From Bacteroidales bacterium (GTDB taxonomy: Bacteria; Bacteroidota; Bacteroidia; Bacteroidales; F082): DNA of 64,000 nt. Position 1 is the first letter of the stretch. The number at the start of each line of letters is the position of its first letter. The notes beneath the pieces are model-generated. The model made no database searches, had not been told where the DNA came from, and worked only from the letters and a program-made list of their open reading frames with translations. Below are positions 63,880-64,000 of the stretch, in pieces. The stretch is from the NCBI GenBank assembly GCA_028277395.1, contig JANQGJ010000080.1:54085-118084 (forward strand). The letters are read 5' to 3'. The position numbers were made by a program, and so were the translations under genes.

Positions 63880-64000
63880 TTACGTCGAACTCACGTTATT
63901 ATAATAAACATCTCCGGTTGTGCTATTTACAAACCAGTCACTATTTTCAAGTGCCACAAACCCACTATGATCAGTAAACCTCAATGGATTGTTCATTACA
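63880..64000 (-). CDS. C-terminal end of an RHS-repeat-like protein, cut by window edge
   Basis: The minus strand is open from the right edge to a TAA at 63880-63882. It reads NNPLRFTDHSGFVALENSDW and ends DVYYNNVSST. The first part corresponds to the RHS-associated core end (NNPLxYTDPSG), with His in place of Pro. The short region after the core would be the variable C-terminus of a polymorphic-toxin-type protein. The IS982 remnant lies directly after its stop and may have cut it. Only about 39 codons are visible, so the assignment is tentative. Confidence 0.5.
   Translation of the reverse strand, partial: VMNNPLRFTDHSGFVALENSDWFVNSTTGDVYYNNVSST

Overview
The window looks like a chromosomal piece of a low-GC member of the Bacteroidota, probably a Bacteroidales/Marinilabiliales-type or flavobacteria-like gliding lineage. 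The reasons are: gldD and gldE downstream of ssb; several secreted proteins with type IX secretion (T9SS) C-terminal sorting domains; -7 elements of the Bacteroidota form TAnnTTTG; few Shine-Dalgarno sequences; a very small Cox24-like basic protein next to HU and RNase G; and BspA-like 25-residue repeats. Species cannot be told from the sequence.

Layout. 1-36.6 kb is mostly housekeeping: metG (cut by the left edge), an LD-carboxypeptidase, a methyltransferase, a redoxin, marC, an RluA-type pseudouridine synthase, tadA, a sodium:solute symporter, a membrane sensor fused to an AlbA_2 domain, queG, a group II truncated haemoglobin, a split transketolase, an M64 peptidase joined to a three-gene RND efflux operon, pta, rluB, gldD-gldE-ssb, HU, RNase G, a UspA-SPOR-UspA operon, ruvB, a TPR protein and a MATE exporter. 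Genes are close together and several pairs overlap. Degenerate 16-bp repeats lie in some intergenic gaps.

36.6-64 kb is accessory. A small orphan cassette (zinc-ribbon protein, four-helix membrane protein, small unknown protein) is read from two near-duplicate promoters. It is followed by the most interesting locus, 40.1-50.7 kb: three small DUF4402 secreted proteins, a PapD-like periplasmic chaperone, a 1703-residue T9SS adhesin with five tandem 129-residue domains, and an usher-like outer-membrane barrel. This has the composition of a chaperone-usher surface-fibre system, a class known mainly from Proteobacteria, here combined with T9SS cargo. Three arrays of GTAACG boxes spaced about one helical turn apart lie around this locus. 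One sits just upstream of the first DUF4402 gene's promoter and one upstream of a candidate small RNA at 55.38-55.56 kb. Their shared layout suggests one regulator for both.

The right end carries a YoaP-like acetyltransferase and AraC regulator pair, more T9SS proteins, a membrane-anchored LuxR-type regulator behind a Ser/Thr-rich secreted protein, an orphan radical SAM protein, a BspA-like repeat protein, and three broken or partial genes at the edge (a frameshifted four-helix-bundle gene, an IS982-type transposase remnant and the end of an RHS-like gene). No tRNA, rRNA or CRISPR array was recognised.
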